Part shown: positions 33,675 to 44,440 of the stretch, one piece after another
Layout of the letters: every line of letters begins with the position of its first letter
Numbering within the stretch: position 1 is the first letter of the stretch
Source: Antilocapra americana
Lineage: Eukaryota; Chordata; Mammalia; Artiodactyla; Antilocapridae
Direction: 5' to 3'
Length of the DNA stretch: 64,000 nucleotides
NCBI GenBank assembly: GCA_007570785.1
Contig: ML662442.1
Span: forward strand, 59,727,785 to 59,791,784
Program-made: the position numbers and the translations under genes
Notes under the pieces: model-generated
What the model saw: only the letters and a program-made list of their open reading frames with translations
What the model was told of the DNA's origin: nothing
The model's database searches: none

Positions 33675-34486
33675 TTAAAAAACTATTAATTTTATAATAG
33701 TTTAAGATTTACACAAAAATTGCCTAGATAATACAGAGTTCCCATTACACCCCATGTGCAATTATCCCTTTTATTCACATATTATCTGAGTAAGATGAGT
33801 ACATATGTTTTAATGAATGAACCGACATTGATACATTATTAATACAGTTAACTAAAGTGCACAGCTTGTGTATATGTCCTTGCTTTTCCCCTCATGTTCC
33901 TTTTCTGTTCCAGGATTTCATACATCCCACATTACATTTAGTCATTTAGTTATCACATCTTCTTAGGTTCTTTTGGTCTATGGTGACTTCTTGGACTTCC
34001 CTGGGTTTTGATGACCTCAACAGTTTCAAGGAATACTGGTGAGATGTTTTGAACACTATTCCTCAATTAGGGTTTGCCTGATGTGATTCCCATGGTTCCA
34101 CTGTGGCTGTGAGTGTTGGGGAGGAGACCCTTAGAGGGGATGTGCCATCCTATTGCATCATATCAAGGGTACACACTATCAGCCTCTTGGTTGACCTTGA
34201 TATCACCTGGCTGAGGTCATGTTGACAGATTTCTCCACTGTCCAGTTACTTTCCCTCCACCTTCCTATGCTATACACTTTGGAAGGAAGTCACTTTGTGC
34301 AGCCCGTGTTTGAGAGGGGAATTATGCTCCATCTCCTTGAAAGCAGTGTATCTATATACATTATTTGGAATTATTCTACATGGGATATTTGGTTTGTCTC
34401 TTCTTTCTCAATTTTATAATCTATTCAGTCATTTATTTATGTCACTAAGGACTTGTGGATATTTATTTTATACTATACATAGTATT
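33675..34486 (-). mobile_element. Old L1 (L1M-type) 3' UTR, left part
   Basis: Reverse L1 3' UTR of an ancient mammalian subfamily: acagagttcccattacaccc near 33733, ctaaagtgcacagcttgtgt near 33852, ttgatgacctcaacagtttc near 34008, tatcaagggtacacactatc near 34161, and ggacttgtggatatttattt near 34449. It resumes at 35347. Confidence 0.82.
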
Positions 34487-34701
34487 GGACTTCCCCAGCA
34501 GCTCAGGGGTAAAGAATCCACCTGCAGTGCAGGAGACACAGATTTGAACCCTGGGTCAGGAAGATCCTCTTGAGGAGGAAATGGCAACCTATTCCAATAT
34601 TCTTGCCTGGGAAATCCCATGGACAAAGAAGCCTGAAGGGTTATAGTTCATGGGGTCACAAAAGAGTTGGACACAACTTAGCAACTAAACAACAACAACA
34701 A
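34487..34701 (+). mobile_element. Bov-tA SINE nested in old L1
   Basis: Sense copy ending in an (AAC)n tail. Probable TSD atacatagtattgg (34475-34488, overlapping the SINE's first bases) and atgcatagcattagg (34702-34716). Confidence 0.93.
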
Positions 34702-34754
34702 ATGCATAGCATTAGGTTGTTATAGTTAATCAATATTAATATTAATAATTATTA
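34696..34754 (+). repeat. Inverted repeat, left arm
   Basis: Pairs with 35134-35186: this arm reads caacaaatgcatagcattag onward, and the reverse complement of the right arm reads caacaagtgcatagtattag onward. About 50 bases align at roughly 90 percent, with a 6-base TATTAA expansion here. It includes the end of the Bov-tA tail. Confidence 0.8.
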
Positions 34755-34761
34755 GGTATAA

Positions 34762-34780
34762 CTAATCATCTAATGATTAG
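34762..34780. repeat. Small perfect palindrome
   Basis: ctaatcat and atgattag form 8-bp arms around a 3-base loop inside the AT-rich loop of the larger inverted repeat. Confidence 0.8.
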
Positions 34781-34837
34781 TTTATTTACATCTAATGATG
34801 ACTATCCATAACTAATAATTATTAATTACTGTGCTTG

Positions 34838-35133
34838 TGCTTAGTCTCTCAGTTGTGTCTGACTCTTCGTGACACCATGGACTATAGCCAGCCAGGCTCC
34901 TCTATCCATGAGGATTCTCCAGGCAAGAATACGAGAGTGAGTTGCAATGCCCTCCTTTAGAGGATCTTCCCAACCCAGGGATCGAACCCAGGTCTCCTGC
35001 ATTGCAGGCAGATTCTTTATCATCTGAGCCACCAGGGAAGACCAAGAATACTGGAGTGAATGGTCTATTTCTTCTCCAGGGGATCTTCTTGGCCTAGGAC
35101 TCGAACCAGGGTCTCCTGCATTACAGGTGGGTT
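34838..35133 (-). mobile_element. Composite Bov-tA SINE (extra head module)
   Basis: A complete reverse Bov-tA ending gagccaccagggaaga (near 35040) is followed by a second body-and-head module, agaatactggagtgaatgg to attacaggtgggttct. This three-module structure is known for some Bov-tA variants. It forms the loop of the inverted repeat. Confidence 0.9.
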
Positions 35134-35186
35134 CTATTAATTATTAGTATTTATTAACTATAGCAACCTAATACTATGCACTTGTT
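35134..35186 (-). repeat. Inverted repeat, right arm
   Basis: Reverse partner of 34696-34754; see that entry. The junction with the following BovB fragment is abrupt at about 35187. Confidence 0.8.
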
Positions 35187-35346
35187 GAAGGGGGCAGAGG
35201 ATGAGATGGTTGGATGGCATCACTGACTCAATGGACATGAGTTTAAGCAAACTCTGGGAGATGGTGAAGGACAGGGAAGGCTGGCGTTCTGCAGTTCACG
35301 GGGTCGCAAAGAGACGGACACAGCTTAGTGCCTGAACATCAGCAGC
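35187..35346 (+). mobile_element. BovB LINE 3' terminus
   Basis: Sense BovB tail fragment starting at gcagaggatgagatggttgg and ending near cctgaacatcagcagcaac. It completes the insertion cluster that splits the old L1. Confidence 0.92.
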
Positions 35347-35795
35347 AACAATCATCCAGTGCTACTTTATTTTGTTGTTTTCCTAGGGTTGCCTACTGGT
35401 AGCTCTGTCACTTGGTTCCCTTGTCCCTTTGATATGTCTCTGTTTTATGAGTTAAAAACTTTGAGTGTTTCCTTGCTTTCTGGCATGATGAGATACTCCA
35501 GGCTCATATTGCATATTTCTAGCCCTAGAATCAACCGTTTCTCCAAGGAGCCCTGTTTTCTTTTACTGAAGAATAGTGTTAGAAACCATGATCTGGGTCC
35601 TAGGCATGCTGGTTGCTGTCGGCATGTCGTTGCTGCCAGGCTTTGTCAGCTGGAGAAGTAAGGACATATGTGAGGGTCTACTGGCCCTGTACCTTGACAC
35701 GTCTATAGATATTCCCATAGGTAACCATTTGTTTCTAAACATAAATGTGAGTTTATACCTGTGTCTCCGACTCTCGAGAACCAAACTGAAATTTT
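35347..35795 (-). mobile_element. Old L1 (L1M-type) 3' UTR, right part
   Basis: Continues the copy from 34486: ctttattttgttgttttcct (35364), tttctccaaggagccctgtt (35538), aaaccatgatctgggtccta (35582), tgagtttatacctgtgtctc (35747). The steps are in order once the insertion cluster is removed. Confidence 0.82.
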
Positions 35796-36052
35796 ACATA
35801 CGATAGTTGTCTTGTTTCTTCTGGAAAGTTGTAGCTTTCTCCTAGTTTTAACCAGAGACTGGAGGAGTAGCAAGCAGGCAGCACAAGGAATGGAAATAAT
35901 TGCTGAAGCTCCATGGCCACTTGAGAAGCAGCAGAGGAAAATAGAGGCCGCCATGGTTAGAAGAAAATGAAGAAGTATCAACTCAAATGTAAACACTTTC
36001 TGGGTGCTTTTTGAGGTAGGAGCAACAATTTAAGAGGCCTCTTGTAGTACCT
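35796..36052. other. Unique sequence, nothing recognised
   Basis: No gene or repeat recognised. Confidence 0.4.
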
Positions 36053-36298
36053 TGCTCCAGTATTCTTGCCTAGAGAATCCCGTGGACAGAGGAGCCTGGT
36101 GGGCTGCTGTCCGTAGGGTCACATAGAGTCGGACACAACTGAGGTGACTTAGCATGCATGCATGCATTGGAGAAGGAAATGGCAACCCACTCCAGAATTC
36201 TTGCCTAGAGAATCCCAGGGATGGGTGAACCTTGTGGGTTGCCGTCTATGCGGTTGTACAGAGTCAGATACTACTGAAGCAACTTAGCAGCAGCAGTA
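36053..36298 (+). mobile_element. Bov-A2 SINE (two Bov-A units)
   Basis: Two headless Bov-A monomers in direct tandem, 36053-36160 and 36168-36298, joined through a gcatgcatgcatgc segment. Each starts in the cactccagtattcttgcc region and ends in an agtcrgatac-like tail. This dimer without a tRNA head is the Bov-A2 layout. Confidence 0.92.
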
Positions 36299-37027
36299 TC
36301 TTGAGGCAGGTGTCAAGAGAGAGTCAGAATTCCCACAGATTAGAACAGTCTAGAAGTCTGGGCTCTCTGGTCACCAAGAAAAGATGTGACGTGTTCAGTC
36401 TGCTTATCATGGCTGGGGACACATAATATATCTTAGAAAGATTTCCATTAAAGTGGTGAAAATTTTTTTTCATGCTTTAAGCATTATTAGATTTGACATT
36501 TCTGCCTTAGAATCTACATTTGCTATGAACCTAGATTGCTAAAATCCAAGGTCTCCCACTGAAATTTCTAGAAGCCCAAATTTGATAGGAAACTAAACTG
36601 CTTATAAGAGGATTTGAATTTAATGAATTTCTGGAAAACGTCCCTTGAGTTGTGTTATCCTGCCCTGCTTTGCCTTGGCTCTTGGCAGCCAGAACTTCTG
36701 GTTAATCAGTCCCCTCCTTGCCAAGTCTGGGGAAGTCTGCCTTTCTTTGAGATATTCATGGCTTTCTGCTAAATGAGCCCAGGGAAGCTGATCTCAGCTG
36801 GGTAGAGGGTATGAACACCTTGGACCCTCAAAAATATTCTTCACAAATAGGAGGTGAATGTCATCCATGCCAGCCACTTACTGCCCACTCTCCTTGCTTT
36901 CTGAACAACCAGGTTTAGGGGCAGTGATGCTGAGAGGCAGTGAGAGAACAAGGATACGTTCTGTATCTTTCCTTCCCTTCTTCTCCTTCCTCTTCTCCCT
37001 CCTCACTTCCTCTTTTCCTCACTCCCA
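36299..37027. other. Unique sequence with pyrimidine tract
   Basis: No gene or repeat. 36965-37022 is a C/T-rich tract. Confidence 0.4.
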
Positions 37028-37092
37028 TATTTGTTCAACAAATATATGAGGCCTTTTACCATGTACCTGGCACTGTACTGGCCTGGAGAAGG
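37028..37092 (-). mobile_element. L2 3'-end fragment
   Basis: Reverse L2/MIR-type terminus: atttgttcaacaaatatatg, then accatgtacctggcactgta. Confidence 0.6.
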
Positions 37093-37299
37093 CCACTGGA
37101 GGCATTGACTTTGATATCTTAAAGCCTTAACTCTGGAAAGCAGACATGAAACAGTGTACCTAGCTCCCCATTATTCAATTGTGTTAGGTGCCAATAGAAA
37201 TGGGATCTCACCTATTTGGTGGGGGTGGGTTGAGGCTTCACCATTTGGTTGAGATCTGAGGGATTCTGGTGTTCACTTTGACTAACTATAGCCCTGAGC

Positions 37300-37470
37300 G
37301 AAGCACTCTGCTTGTGTTGTCCTAATTCTTCTGGCAATACTTTATTTTCATTTTACAGTGAAGATCCTGAGGTTCAAAAGGCTAAGGAGATTGCCCAAGG
37401 GCACAGATCAAGAAAGTGAATGCGTCAAGACTTGCTTGAGGTCAATCTGAATACACTGTGTCCTGCCCAT
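37300..37470 (-). mobile_element. MIR SINE
   Basis: Reverse MIR: cattttacagtgaagatcct near 37353, tgaggttcaaaaggctaagg near 37369, gattgcccaagggcacagat near 37389. Confidence 0.75.
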
Positions 37471-37829
37471 CTCCCTGCTCATCTACCTGCTCAACAGGTC
37501 TCATCAAGAGAAAAGCAATCTGGGGGTGGGGGGAGGCAAGTGTTAAAACAGTGAGTAAAGGTGTCCCTGGTTAACAATTAAGTCCCCTGTTCCACTTGTT
37601 TCACCAGCTACCGCTGAACAATGTCTAGTTATTAAAAAAGGACGACCAAAGAAATTCCTCTTTGAGGCCCCCAGGTACAGGAAGGTCCTTGCCTGAGCCT
37701 TTCTGGGATGGGTTAGAACACAGAAAGGCTGCCTGTCTCTACCACTGCAGTTATAACTCCACATAGAGTGCTCACTGAATGTGATACGTCTGTGATACAT
37801 TAACGTTGGTTAATTCATTTTCCTTGAGA
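37471..37829. other. Unique sequence, nothing recognised
   Basis: No gene or repeat recognised. A G-rich run lies at 37520-37537. Confidence 0.4.
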
Positions 37830-38210
37830 CCTTTGAATCCTCCTCTCCATCAACTGCCACTGCTATTCTTTTCCTGATTCACTGTCTCTTGCTTAGACCA
37901 ATGCAATGGAGTCTTCATGGGTTTTTCTGTTCCCCTCCTTTCAGTCTATTTTCTGTTGCCTCTTCTGCTAAAAACCCTATAGAGAATCTCCATTGCTGAC
38001 AGAGCAGAAACCAGCATGACCTCCACATGGCCTGCAGAAACCTCCCCGCCTTTAGCTCCACCTCCCACCATGCCTATGTCCTCCCCTGCCCCACTCCCAA
38101 GACCTATCCACTCTTAGAAGTCTCTCCCCCACACCCACCTTTTACCTGTTGCTCTCTGCTGTTATTCCTGGCTGACCTTCTATGCTTCTCTCTCTGCGCA
38201 GGCACTCCTG
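37830..38210 (+). mobile_element. L2 LINE fragment
   Basis: Sense L2: gtctcttgcttagaccaatgc (37883), cagagcagaaaccagcatga (38000), tccccgcctttagctccacc (38043), and the ttacctgttgctctctgctg step (38141). Confidence 0.7.
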
Positions 38211-38275
38211 GATACTCAGGAATCCCTCCCCCTCCCTGTGGACTGTTGAATATGGACCAGATCTGTATTACCATA

Positions 38276-38488
38276 CAGTTTTCAGCAGCCTTTTTCTGAA
38301 AAGGGCCTGATAGTAAATATTTTTTGCTTTTCAGGTCACAGCATCTTTGAGGCAACAATTAAAATCAGCTGTTTTTGTCTGGAAGCAGCCATAGATAATT
38401 TATAAGGAAATGAATGTGTCTATACAATGTTACATACAAAAATAGACAGCAGGTCGGAGGTAGCCCCCAGGCTGTGGTTTGCTGATTC
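38276..38488. mobile_element. hAT-Charlie-type MITE relic
   Basis: About 213 bases with degenerate inverted ends (cagttttcagcagccttttt on the left; gtggtttgctgattcc on the right). Internal landmarks are aaagggcctgatagtaaata (38298) and gaagcagccatagataattt (38383), a well-known mammalian non-autonomous hAT layout. No transposase. Confidence 0.78.
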
Positions 38489-38514
38489 CAGTGATTCCCC
38501 ACTAGCTGGTGAGT

Positions 38515-38635
38515 CCCCCAAGTGAGAAAGCTGGTCTTGTTCATCTTCCTATGCTCGGTGTCCAATATGGGCCTGGCCCAGAGTGAGAGCTTAGTAAATG
38601 CTGCACAGATGAGTATGTGAGTGAATAAGTTACTC
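38515..38635 (+). mobile_element. L2 3'-end fragment
   Basis: Sense L2 tail: gcctggcccagagtgagagc, then ttagtaaatgctgcacagat and a final gtgagtgaat. Confidence 0.65.
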
Positions 38636-39764
38636 GAATCAAATCAGGTTGAAAATTGAGCATTCAGTTGTGGAAGTAGAAACATCAAATCTGTACAGGG
38701 GGGAATAAATTTTTTTTATACATCTCAAGGGATGCAGAGGTAGTACCTTTGAAAGAATTAGGATCAGTGTGGCTAAAAAGCTTTAACCATTGTCAGGCTG
38801 CCAAGGGTTAAAAGGAACTTGACGCCTTGGACAGTGGGATCAGTACTCCACCATCCAAGTCTCTGTAAATAAACAGTGTTAAAGCTCAAGAGGGTAGTTA
38901 TTAAATGTGGATTTTGCTTCATACCTGCCACTTTCCATGGAGGAGTCTTAGTCACTGATGGGTTTGCTCCAGAGAGCCCTCAGGGTTTGCATGCACAACC
39001 CTCAGCCTTTATGCAATTTAGGATTGGAAACTTCTGCAGTCAAATGTTGGCCAAGCCTTGTTTATTCAGCTCAAGGTATTGCAGGGGTGACCAGTGTCTT
39101 GTGGTAGGAGAACTTGTAGGCTTTGTAAGTAACGTTTTCTGAGTTGGGGGAGGTAATCTAGAAAATTCACTTGCTCTGAGCATCTCTTTCCCGGACAAAG
39201 CCAGATAACAAAGAAATTAGTGTGTTCCCAGGGAGATACATCGCCACTAGTTGAGTCTTTAAGATACACTTTTTAAAAGAGCTTTTCAATGTTACAGACA
39301 TCTTCTTGAGCCAGAGCAATTACAGAGTTATATTGAGTAGCATTTGGGTATTGACTTTTGATTTGGTAGGAGAGGAAAATCATGGGCACATAAGGCATTT
39401 AGAAATGTTTTCCCTTACGTAAAATGGAACAGAGGAACACAGGATGGACACTTTGATTGAAACAGGGAACAAATGATGTACACTTAGCTGAATTGGATTG
39501 ATTTTCCTTTTTACTGAATATTTTCCTGTATTTTGTGCCATTTCAGTTCACTTTGCAACACCAGGTCCAACTTCTCCCATAGGATTTCATACCATGAAGA
39601 ACAGGAAAGCAAAGAGCCATTTTTATAAAAATCCTCAATAATATGATAAATCTAAAACATAGAAGTAAATCCTCTGTTATTTTTGGTCCAAATGTGTAGA
39701 TTTTCAAAATTCCATAAAGTGGAACATTAAAAAATAAGACAGCAGACATTCAACCTTTCAATTG
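38636..39764. other. 1.1 kb without genes or clear repeats
   Basis: No exon, RNA gene or repeat recognised. The 88-codon plus-strand frame at 38876-39142 shows no domain and no splice context. Confidence 0.4.
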
Positions 39765-39893
39765 CACTCAATAAATATTTGGTGAGAGCCTCCTTTGTGT
39801 GTGCCCCCAGGTATCATACTATAGACTAAGAATATAGTGATGCCTGAATGTTTCCCAACTTCCAGGAGCCCAGAGTCTAACTGGGAGGTGTTC
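39765..39893 (-). mobile_element. L2 3'-end fragment
   Basis: Reverse L2 end: actcaataaatatttggtga near 39766, then the ccaacttccaggagcccaga step near 39856. Confidence 0.6.
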
Positions 39894-40010
39894 CATTTAT
39901 CTATTGTTGGGTTAGGAAACTACCCTAGACTTAGTGACAAAAAGCAATAACTTTTATTTTGCTAATAATCCTGTGGCTCAGAAAAATCAGACTGGGCATA
40001 GCATTTGTAA
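39894..40010 (-). mobile_element. MaLR-type LTR fragment
   Basis: Reverse LTR end: tccatttatctattgttggg (39892), gacttagtgacaaaaagcaa (39927), ctcagaaaaatcagactggg (39977). Confidence 0.65.
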
Positions 40011-40099
40011 AAGGTAGACTTGTAGGAGATGAACTGGAGGGAGAGGAGATTAGATGTAGTGAGGGCAGTTGTGATATTATGGCAGCTCAAAAGAGAACT

Positions 40100-40258
40100 C
40101 AAAATGTCCATTGAGTTGGTGATTCCATCCAGTCATCTCATCCTTTGAGTTTGAGTCAACTCTGGGAGATAGTGAAGGACAGGGAAGCCTGGCGTGCTGC
40201 AGTCCATGGGATTGTAAAGAGTCGGACATGACTGAGTGACTGAACAACAACAATAAAT
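40100..40258 (+). mobile_element. BovB LINE 3' end with inverted 5' segment
   Basis: The right part (about 40147-40258) is sense BovB (tttgagtcaactctgggaga to gactgaacaacaac). The left part (about 40103-40146) is the immediately upstream BovB segment in reverse, reading tgtccattgagttggtgatt to catctcatcctt. A 7-bp TSD, gagaact, lies at 40093-40099 and 40259-40265. The arrangement matches a 5' inversion made during integration. Confidence 0.88.
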
Positions 40259-40265
40259 GAGAACT

Positions 40266-40704
40266 AATGAAGATTTGTACTACAGACAGAATGGGACCTC
40301 CTTGGGGCAAGATATAGAGGAAAGGCCAAACTATTTGTGCAAAGAAACTGGATCAGCAGGGACAGTGTTTCATATACTCTGAGGACCACCAGGAGGGTAA
40401 CCTACCAAAGTCCTCTTCTGTTTATTATCATTCCAGAATTCTGCTGTTGCAGTTGGTACGTTTGTATTAAGACTTGCTTTTTCTTTTAGTCCCCAAAGCA
40501 AACTGGTATCTATGACTTCATCAGAACTATTTCTTTAGCACAAAAAATATTCAAGGTAGTGTTCAACTAGCATGGAGTATTTAAAACAGCTGCCACAGAA
40601 TCTGACTTTAAGCTTTATGCAAGCTAACTGTATTCAAGAGGAGTTTCATTTCTAAATAGGCTTAAACTTCCTAGCACTGTACAGACATTTCCAGTAGAAT
40701 AGAT
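40266..40704. other. Unique sequence, nothing recognised
   Basis: No gene or repeat recognised. Confidence 0.4.
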
Positions 40705-40830
40705 TAGCCATTCACTCATTCAATAAATGTTTATCCAGTGCTTACTCCATGCAAGGCACTGTTCCTGGGGATAGACATAGCAGTGAGTGAAATAAAGCTC
40801 CTGCTCTCATGGATATTCTTTGTATCCAAG
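40705..40830 (-). mobile_element. L2 3'-end fragment
   Basis: Reverse L2 end: cattcaataaatgtttatcc, then catgcaaggcactgttcctg and the gctcctgctctcatggatat step. Confidence 0.78.
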
Positions 40831-41256
40831 GAATATGGATTTGTCAAATCTAGAAAGGCCTTGAGAATTGGATATGGAGTTTTATCAGGTTGACCTGGCA
40901 TAAGTGAGGCCATCTTCTCAGTGGAATAGGTATGCATTTTGTGGCATCTTAGACCATAGACTTGGCTGTACTTACCACTTATCACTAACTTAGGTGCTCA
41001 TTAACAAGGAAGTTATTCTTAGAGCTTCAGCACAGAAGTGACAGTAGATGTCCTCCCAAGGAAGGAAAGGAGCATGTTCAATAGCTGGGACCCAAAGTTG
41101 TGTTTTTTGTTCAAATTCTGACATTTGAAGAGTATGTTAATTCATATTGTGTATTTGTTTCTATCCTATTTAATTTCTTTCTTTTAACACCCATTATCTG
41201 TCATGCCCTTTGCCTCTGAAATGGATCTCCAACAATTACTTGAGGGGAAGCATTTG
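40831..41256. other. Unique sequence, nothing recognised
   Basis: No gene or repeat recognised. Confidence 0.4.
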
Positions 41257-41455
41257 GCTTCCTGGTGACTCAGACAATAAAGAGTTTCCTTGCAATACAG
41301 GAGACCGGATTCAATCCCTGGATCAGGAAGATTCCCTGGAGAAAGGCATGGCAACCCACTTCAGTATTCTTGCCTGGAGAATTCCATGGACAGAGGAGCT
41401 TGGCAGCCTACAGTCTATTGGGTCACAAAGAGTAGGATTTGACTGAGCAACTAAC
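41257..41455 (+). mobile_element. Bov-tA SINE
   Basis: Sense copy from ggcttcctggtgactcagac to gactgagcaactaacatttt. Confidence 0.94.
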
Positions 41456-41465
41456 ATTTTCACTT

Positions 41466-41675
41466 TTTCATAACTGCTTTACAATGTGTTTTAGTTTCTG
41501 CTATACAATGAAGTGAATCAACTATATGTATATATACATTCCCTCCCTCTTGGGCCTCCCTCCCTCCCCTACCTTCATCCTCCTCCTCTAGGTCATCACA
41601 GAGGACCAAGCTGAACTCCCTGTGTTATTCAGCAACTTCTCAGTAGCTACTTCACACATGGTAATGTATGTATGA
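41466..41675 (-). mobile_element. L1 LINE 3' UTR fragment
   Basis: Reverse L1 UTR: ctttacaatgtgttttagtt, the C-rich tract at 41535-41590, ctccctgtgttattcagcaa (41617), cacacatggtaatgtatgta (41653). Confidence 0.86.
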
Positions 41676-41886
41676 GGAATTGGAAGACAGGAGGCATTTT
41701 GGCTTTGAAGGAATGTGTTTCCAATTGCTGCCTTTTCTAGTAGCATCTGCAAGTGTAAAGCCAAGGCCTAGGGCCCACGTGCCACAAAGAATCAGAGCAG
41801 TGCTGCTCTGCATTGAATTTGGATGGGCACTTTGAGCATTCCAAGTATTGCCATTAATAAAAATTGGAAGAACTATATTACAAGGC

Positions 41887-42079
41887 TCAGATGGTAAAGA
41901 ATCTGCCTGCAATGTGGGAGACCTGGCTTCCAGCCCTGTTGGGAAGATCCCCTGGAGGAGGGCATGGCAATCCACTCCAGGATTCTTGCCTGGAGAATCC
42001 CATGGACAGAGGAGCCTAGCAGGCTATAGTCCATAGGGTCGCATAGAGTCAGACACCACTGAAGTCAGACACACATGCA
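41887..42079 (+). mobile_element. Bov-tA SINE with 13-bp TSD
   Basis: Sense copy lacking the first ~17 bases of the head. A perfect 13-bp TSD, tatattacaaggc, lies at 41874-41886 and 42080-42092. Confidence 0.96.
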
Positions 42080-42092
42080 TATATTACAAGGC

Positions 42093-42613
42093 AAATATCT
42101 CTCTGGGTAAACCTGAATTTCACCTATCACAAACTTACTGGTATTTGTCAGAAGTCTGTTTGCTGGCACTTGCATACAATTGTAGTAAACTATTTCTTGC
42201 TAACCATGGTGACTGTAAGGCCCAGAAATAATTTGAAAAGCTTTTAACTGACTCATCAGAGAAAGGGTACGTTCTTTTTAGAGTACTAAGTTTATTTTAT
42301 GACAGTCTAAATTGCTAATTCACATATGGAACACATAATAACTCTCTGTCAACCAGAGCACCTCCTTCGGCAACCAGGCAAGATAACTAATAATTTATGA
42401 TACATTCTTTAAAACTCAATTTTAAGTTCCCTTTTTAGACAACTTGCATTTTTTTATTTGGATAATGTTTTCATTCAGTTATGAACATTCTCCATGATTT
42501 AAATGGTAAAAATAAAAATGGCCTACAGTTTATCTGGAATTCAAATAGCTATTGTCTTTACATTTTTATTAAGGTGTATTAATGTTTTCAAAGCAGCTTT
42601 GCTGCTAGAATGA
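42093..42613. other. Unique sequence, nothing recognised
   Basis: No gene or repeat recognised. AT-rich. Confidence 0.4.
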
Positions 42614-42650
42614 GTGTGTGCTTGTGTGTGTGTGTGTGTGTGTGTGTGTG
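42614..42650. repeat. (TG)n microsatellite
   Basis: TG repeat of about 18 units with one TGCT interruption, followed by a short gcgcacacacatc run. Confidence 0.95.
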
Positions 42651-43104
42651 TCAGCATGCGCACACACATCATCTCAGAGACATTCTTGGCAGATAAGAAT
42701 ATGATCTGAGTAGCAGATATATGATCTCATTTTTTTTCCTGGGTAGTTTGCAATTTGGATTTAGGCTCAAAGGATAAAGTGTTTTAGCCTATGATGATTT
42801 CATAGACTCCAAAGCCTAGAAAGTTTAATCTGCACACCTCAGCTATTTAGTAATTTCTAACTATAGAAATTATAGAGGCTCTGTGAGCCCATTCTACTGA
42901 GATAGAAAGGAGTATGATGCTTATATTTTGGGAAGATTACTTGAGCCTTTGAATCATTTAATGTTGCTTTAAACAGTTTGTTCCTCAACAGGAATATTTT
43001 GGAAGCAGCAGTAATAGAGTTTACTTTTTTTTGAAATTTACTCTAACTTCATTTTTTTGGTAGTTTTGGTTGAAAAAGACACCAAGGATAATATTCTGTG
43101 CATG
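42651..43104. other. Unique sequence, nothing recognised
   Basis: No gene or repeat recognised. Confidence 0.4.
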
Positions 43105-43318
43105 TGTGTGTGTATGCTCAGCTGTGTGGGACTCGTTGTGACTGCATGGACTGTAGCCAGCCAGGCTTCTCAATCCATGGGATTTTCCAGGCAAAAATAC
43201 CAGAGTGGGTTGCCATGCCCTCCTCTAAGGGATCTTCCCAACCCAGGGACTGAACCAATGTCTCTTGTCTTCTGCATTGGCAGGTGGATTCTTTACCACT
43301 GTGCCATCTGGGAAGCTC
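43105..43318 (-). mobile_element. Bov-tA SINE
   Basis: Reverse copy with a variant tail (ggactcgttgtgactgcatg) and head ending gtgccatctgggaagc. Confidence 0.92.
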
Positions 43319-43559
43319 ACTTTATGCGCACCTATCTAAAAAGATAGCATACTATCTAAGGATAGCATACCTAACCTGAGAAAGTGAGAATATTACTTTT
43401 TATTTTTTTAATTTTTTATTTACTTTTTTAAAGTGATATTACTTTTTATCTGGAATCCTTGAGTTGTTATCTAACCACTGAACACTTGATCATCTAAATA
43501 AAAATGGGGTTAAAGATAGCAGAGATTGGAGGCTGGAAAACCCTCATATCTGCTGTGTC

Positions 43560-44440
43560 ATGTTGCCTTTTCTTATTCATTTATTCTAAAAATATTGACT
43601 TAGCAGCTATAATGTACCATGCACTTTGGAGGGGGAGAATGTCAGCTAAAATAAATAAAGACTTCTGTCTTCATGAACTTTACTTTCTAGTAGGAGGAGA
43701 TGGGCAATAGCAAATTGACATATGGTTAAGTAACTTGTACAGTACACTAGAAGGTGATAAATGCTATTCAGAAATAGAAAAAGGAGAACAGGTTAAAGGA
43801 GATTCAGGAGCCTTGGAACTGGCAGGGGAGATTTGCAATATTAGGTAACCATATTAGGTCTTTCTGAGCAGTTGGCATTTAATTGAACTAGTGAGACACT
43901 AGTCATACGTAAATCTGGGAAAGGAATGTTCTAGGCAAGGAGACTGCCAGTGCAATTACTCTACATCAGGAATGTGCTTGGATTGTTGGAGGAACACAAG
44001 GAGGCCAGTGTGGCTGAGGGTACAAGTGATGAGGTCACAGCCATCACTGGGGGAGTCAGTCCTCTAGAACATCCAGGCTTTTGTAAGACTTGTAGCTTCT
44101 TCTCTGGGAGAAGAGGGAAACCACTGAGGACTTTTGAGTGGATGAGTGGGATGTGCTCAGTTGCTCAGACATGTCCAACTCTTGAAAATCCTTTGGGCTG
44201 TAGCCCTGCAGGCTCCTCTGTCCATGGGATTTTCCAGGTAAGAATACTGAAGTGGGTTGCCATTTCCTCCTCCAGGGGATCTTCCCCACCAAGAGATCAA
44301 ACCCATATCTCCTGTGTCTCCGCCATTACAGGCAGATTCTTTACCCCTGGAGCCATCAGGGAAGCCCATGAGTGGGATGATCTGGCTTATATTTTAAAGG
44401 AACTCCTTTGGTTGCCATGTTGAGACTGGACTGCAGAGTG
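43560..44440 (-). mobile_element. L2 LINE, 3' part of a long copy
   Basis: Reverse L2 from the tttattctaaaaatattgac end through the atgtaccatgcactttggag step (43613), aaggaatgttctaggcaagg (43920) and ggaacacaaggaggccagtg (43991) to gatgatctggcttatatttt (44375). A Bov-tA splits it at 44154-44367. It continues at 45291 and 45793. Confidence 0.85.
44154..44367 (-). mobile_element. Bov-tA SINE with 12-bp TSD
   Basis: Reverse copy in the L2. A perfect TSD, atgagtgggatg, lies at 44142-44153 and 44368-44379. Confidence 0.96.

Noticed and set aside
43950..44423. 157-codon plus-strand open frame
   Set aside because: It reads through L2 antisense sequence and a reverse Bov-tA; the residues match those repeats.
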